Virus record (IMG/VR): IMGVR_UViG_3300028800_002381
Coordinates: 1 to 29,512 of that record
DNA from: a virus
Direction: 5' to 3' (one strand)
DNA: 29,512 nucleotides
Shown: in pieces, positions 28,766 through 29,512 of the stretch
Numbering within the stretch: position 1 is the first letter of the stretch
How the letters are laid out: every line of letters starts with the position of its first letter
Translations under genes and position numbers: made by a program
The notes under the pieces: generated by a model
Told to the model about the DNA's origin: nothing
What the model saw: the letters and a program-made list of their open reading frames with translations, nothing else
Databases searched by the model: none

Positions 28766-29512
28766 TAATCAATGGGAAGATGACGAAGTATTTGACGATA
28801 AGCCAGAGGCAGCTCAAACCAGCAAGAATGGCCTACCCGTATCGCCATCTGTTTCACACGAGTATGCTCCCCCCGCACAGTTTGCTAAGCCAGACCCACG
28901 CCAGCCTCACATGATTGCCCAGGAAGATACGTACGACATGACAGATGGACCACAGGAAGAGTTTGAAGAGGAAGATGATTCTGAAGATTACGCCAACACA
29001 TTGTCTGATGCAAACTTACGTCTTGAACAAGGCAGCCTTTATAAGATGATTTTAAAGCACAATCTTTTTGAAGGCATTGAGGCAGATCCGAAGGCTATTC
29101 AAAATGTTCAAAAATCTATTCGTAAGTTCGCTAAAGAACAAATGGAGATTATGCTTGGTATGCGTCAAGATCCTCAGACTGTTACCGTAGAGAACTTTGA
29201 AATTGATTTTCCGTTTAATTATAAAGAAGTTGAAGTCCTTAAAATGTTGGCGCGCACCGCTTCTAAAGGAGCCACCGAAGAATCTGACAAATATGTACCG
29301 AATGTAATTCGCACTACGGAAGAAGTCCCTACGGTAGGATATAGTAAACGCACAACTTTAAATCCTATTGGTAAAACGTCGCATAAAACAACGCCGGTAT
29401 CCAAAAAGAAATTGCCAAGTAGACCTGCGGAACCCCTTAAGCGCTCTAAAATGGAAAGTACCATTGACGAAATCGCTGAACGTTTAGCGGATCAAACGGT
29501 TTCCAAAGAAAC
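28755..29512 (+). CDS. Acidic protein, partial at the window end
   Basis: An ATG with AGGAGAT 7 nt upstream opens a frame of 252 complete codons that runs off the window without a stop. The first 90 residues are acidic and disordered (DDEVFDDKPEAAQ..., EEFEEEDDSEDYAN), followed by a helical part (LRLEQGSLYKMILKHNLFEG) and a basic, proline-rich tail. There is no recognisable enzyme motif. It overlaps the RuvC-like gene and could be a replication accessory or scaffold-like protein; the missing C-terminus may hold the diagnostic domain. Confidence 0.75.
   Translation, partial: MSNDNQWEDDEVFDDKPEAAQTSKNGLPVSPSVSHEYAPPAQFAKPDPRQPHMIAQEDTYDMTDGPQEEFEEEDDSEDYANTLSDANLRLEQGSLYKMILKHNLFEGIEADPKAIQNVQKSIRKFAKEQMEIMLGMRQDPQTVTVENFEIDFPFNYKEVEVLKMLARTASKGATEESDKYVPNVIRTTEEVPTVGYSKRTTLNPIGKTSHKTTPVSKKKLPSRPAEPLKRSKMESTIDEIAERLADQTVSKE

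Noticed and set aside
1-29512. CRISPR array, insertion sequence, integrase or attachment site
   Set aside because: No regularly spaced repeats, transposase or recombinase motif, or tRNA-flanking direct repeats of attachment-site length were seen.

Overview
The window is a piece of a large tailed double-stranded DNA phage (Caudoviricetes), not a bacterial chromosome. It carries a large terminase, a portal, a Mu gpF-like head protein, a Mre11/Rad50-type nuclease pair, a UvsW-like helicase, an RuvC-type resolvase, an ATP-dependent ligase and a peptidase-type endolysin, packed among many short overlapping genes of unknown function. A small lipoprotein with a clear lipobox suggests a Gram-negative host. 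Composition is AT-rich in the genes and clearly GC-richer in the RNA regions. No integrase, insertion sequence or CRISPR array is visible.

Layout. Positions 1-8700 run mostly on the + strand. Small genes alternate with a remarkable set of RNA genes: a structured RNA followed by a terminator (347-530), a degenerate tRNA-like gene (548-617), a complete tmRNA (657-1019), tRNA-Ala(TGC) (2066-2141), an unassigned RNA with a closed terminal helix (2173-2421), a probable minus-strand RNA downstream of the endolysin (about 3640-4085), a second odd tRNA-like gene (7507-7585), a pseudoknotted RNA (about 7612-7866) and a roughly 640-nt structured RNA (about 8040-8680). Between them lie a KTSC-domain protein, an endolysin, a 2-oxoglutarate/Fe(II) oxygenase with a structured leader, and a WGR-ligase fusion. 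Positions 9049-17178 run on the minus strand and form the packaging and head module: divergent GroEL-like chaperonin, small Cys-containing protein, TerL, a beta-rich structural protein, portal, a low-complexity protein and the gpF-like head protein. Positions 17222-29512 run on the + strand and hold replication, recombination and transcription genes: helicase, sigma-like factor, HNH endonuclease, SbcD-like and SbcC-like subunits, a ClpP-like protease with an N-terminal hydrophobic segment, zinc-ribbon proteins and an RuvC-like resolvase. The last gene runs off the window.

How it may work together. The most notable feature is a promoter-like box of the extended -10 type (TGA followed by TATAAT-like), sometimes with a TTG-containing -35 about 16-18 nt upstream. 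The box ends 7 nt before the first base of the mature tRNA-like, tmRNA and tRNA-Ala genes, and the encoded 3' CCA of these RNAs is followed directly by TTTT. They therefore look like minimal RNA cassettes needing little or no end processing. The same spacing puts predicted transcription starts within 1-4 nt of the start codons of several protein genes, implying leaderless or nearly leaderless mRNAs. The window also encodes a sigma-70-like protein that ends before the -35-reading helix-turn-helix, which would fit an extended -10 promoter. That link is an inference. The structured RNAs were recognised by complementary segments found by eye; they have not been folded or searched against any family.
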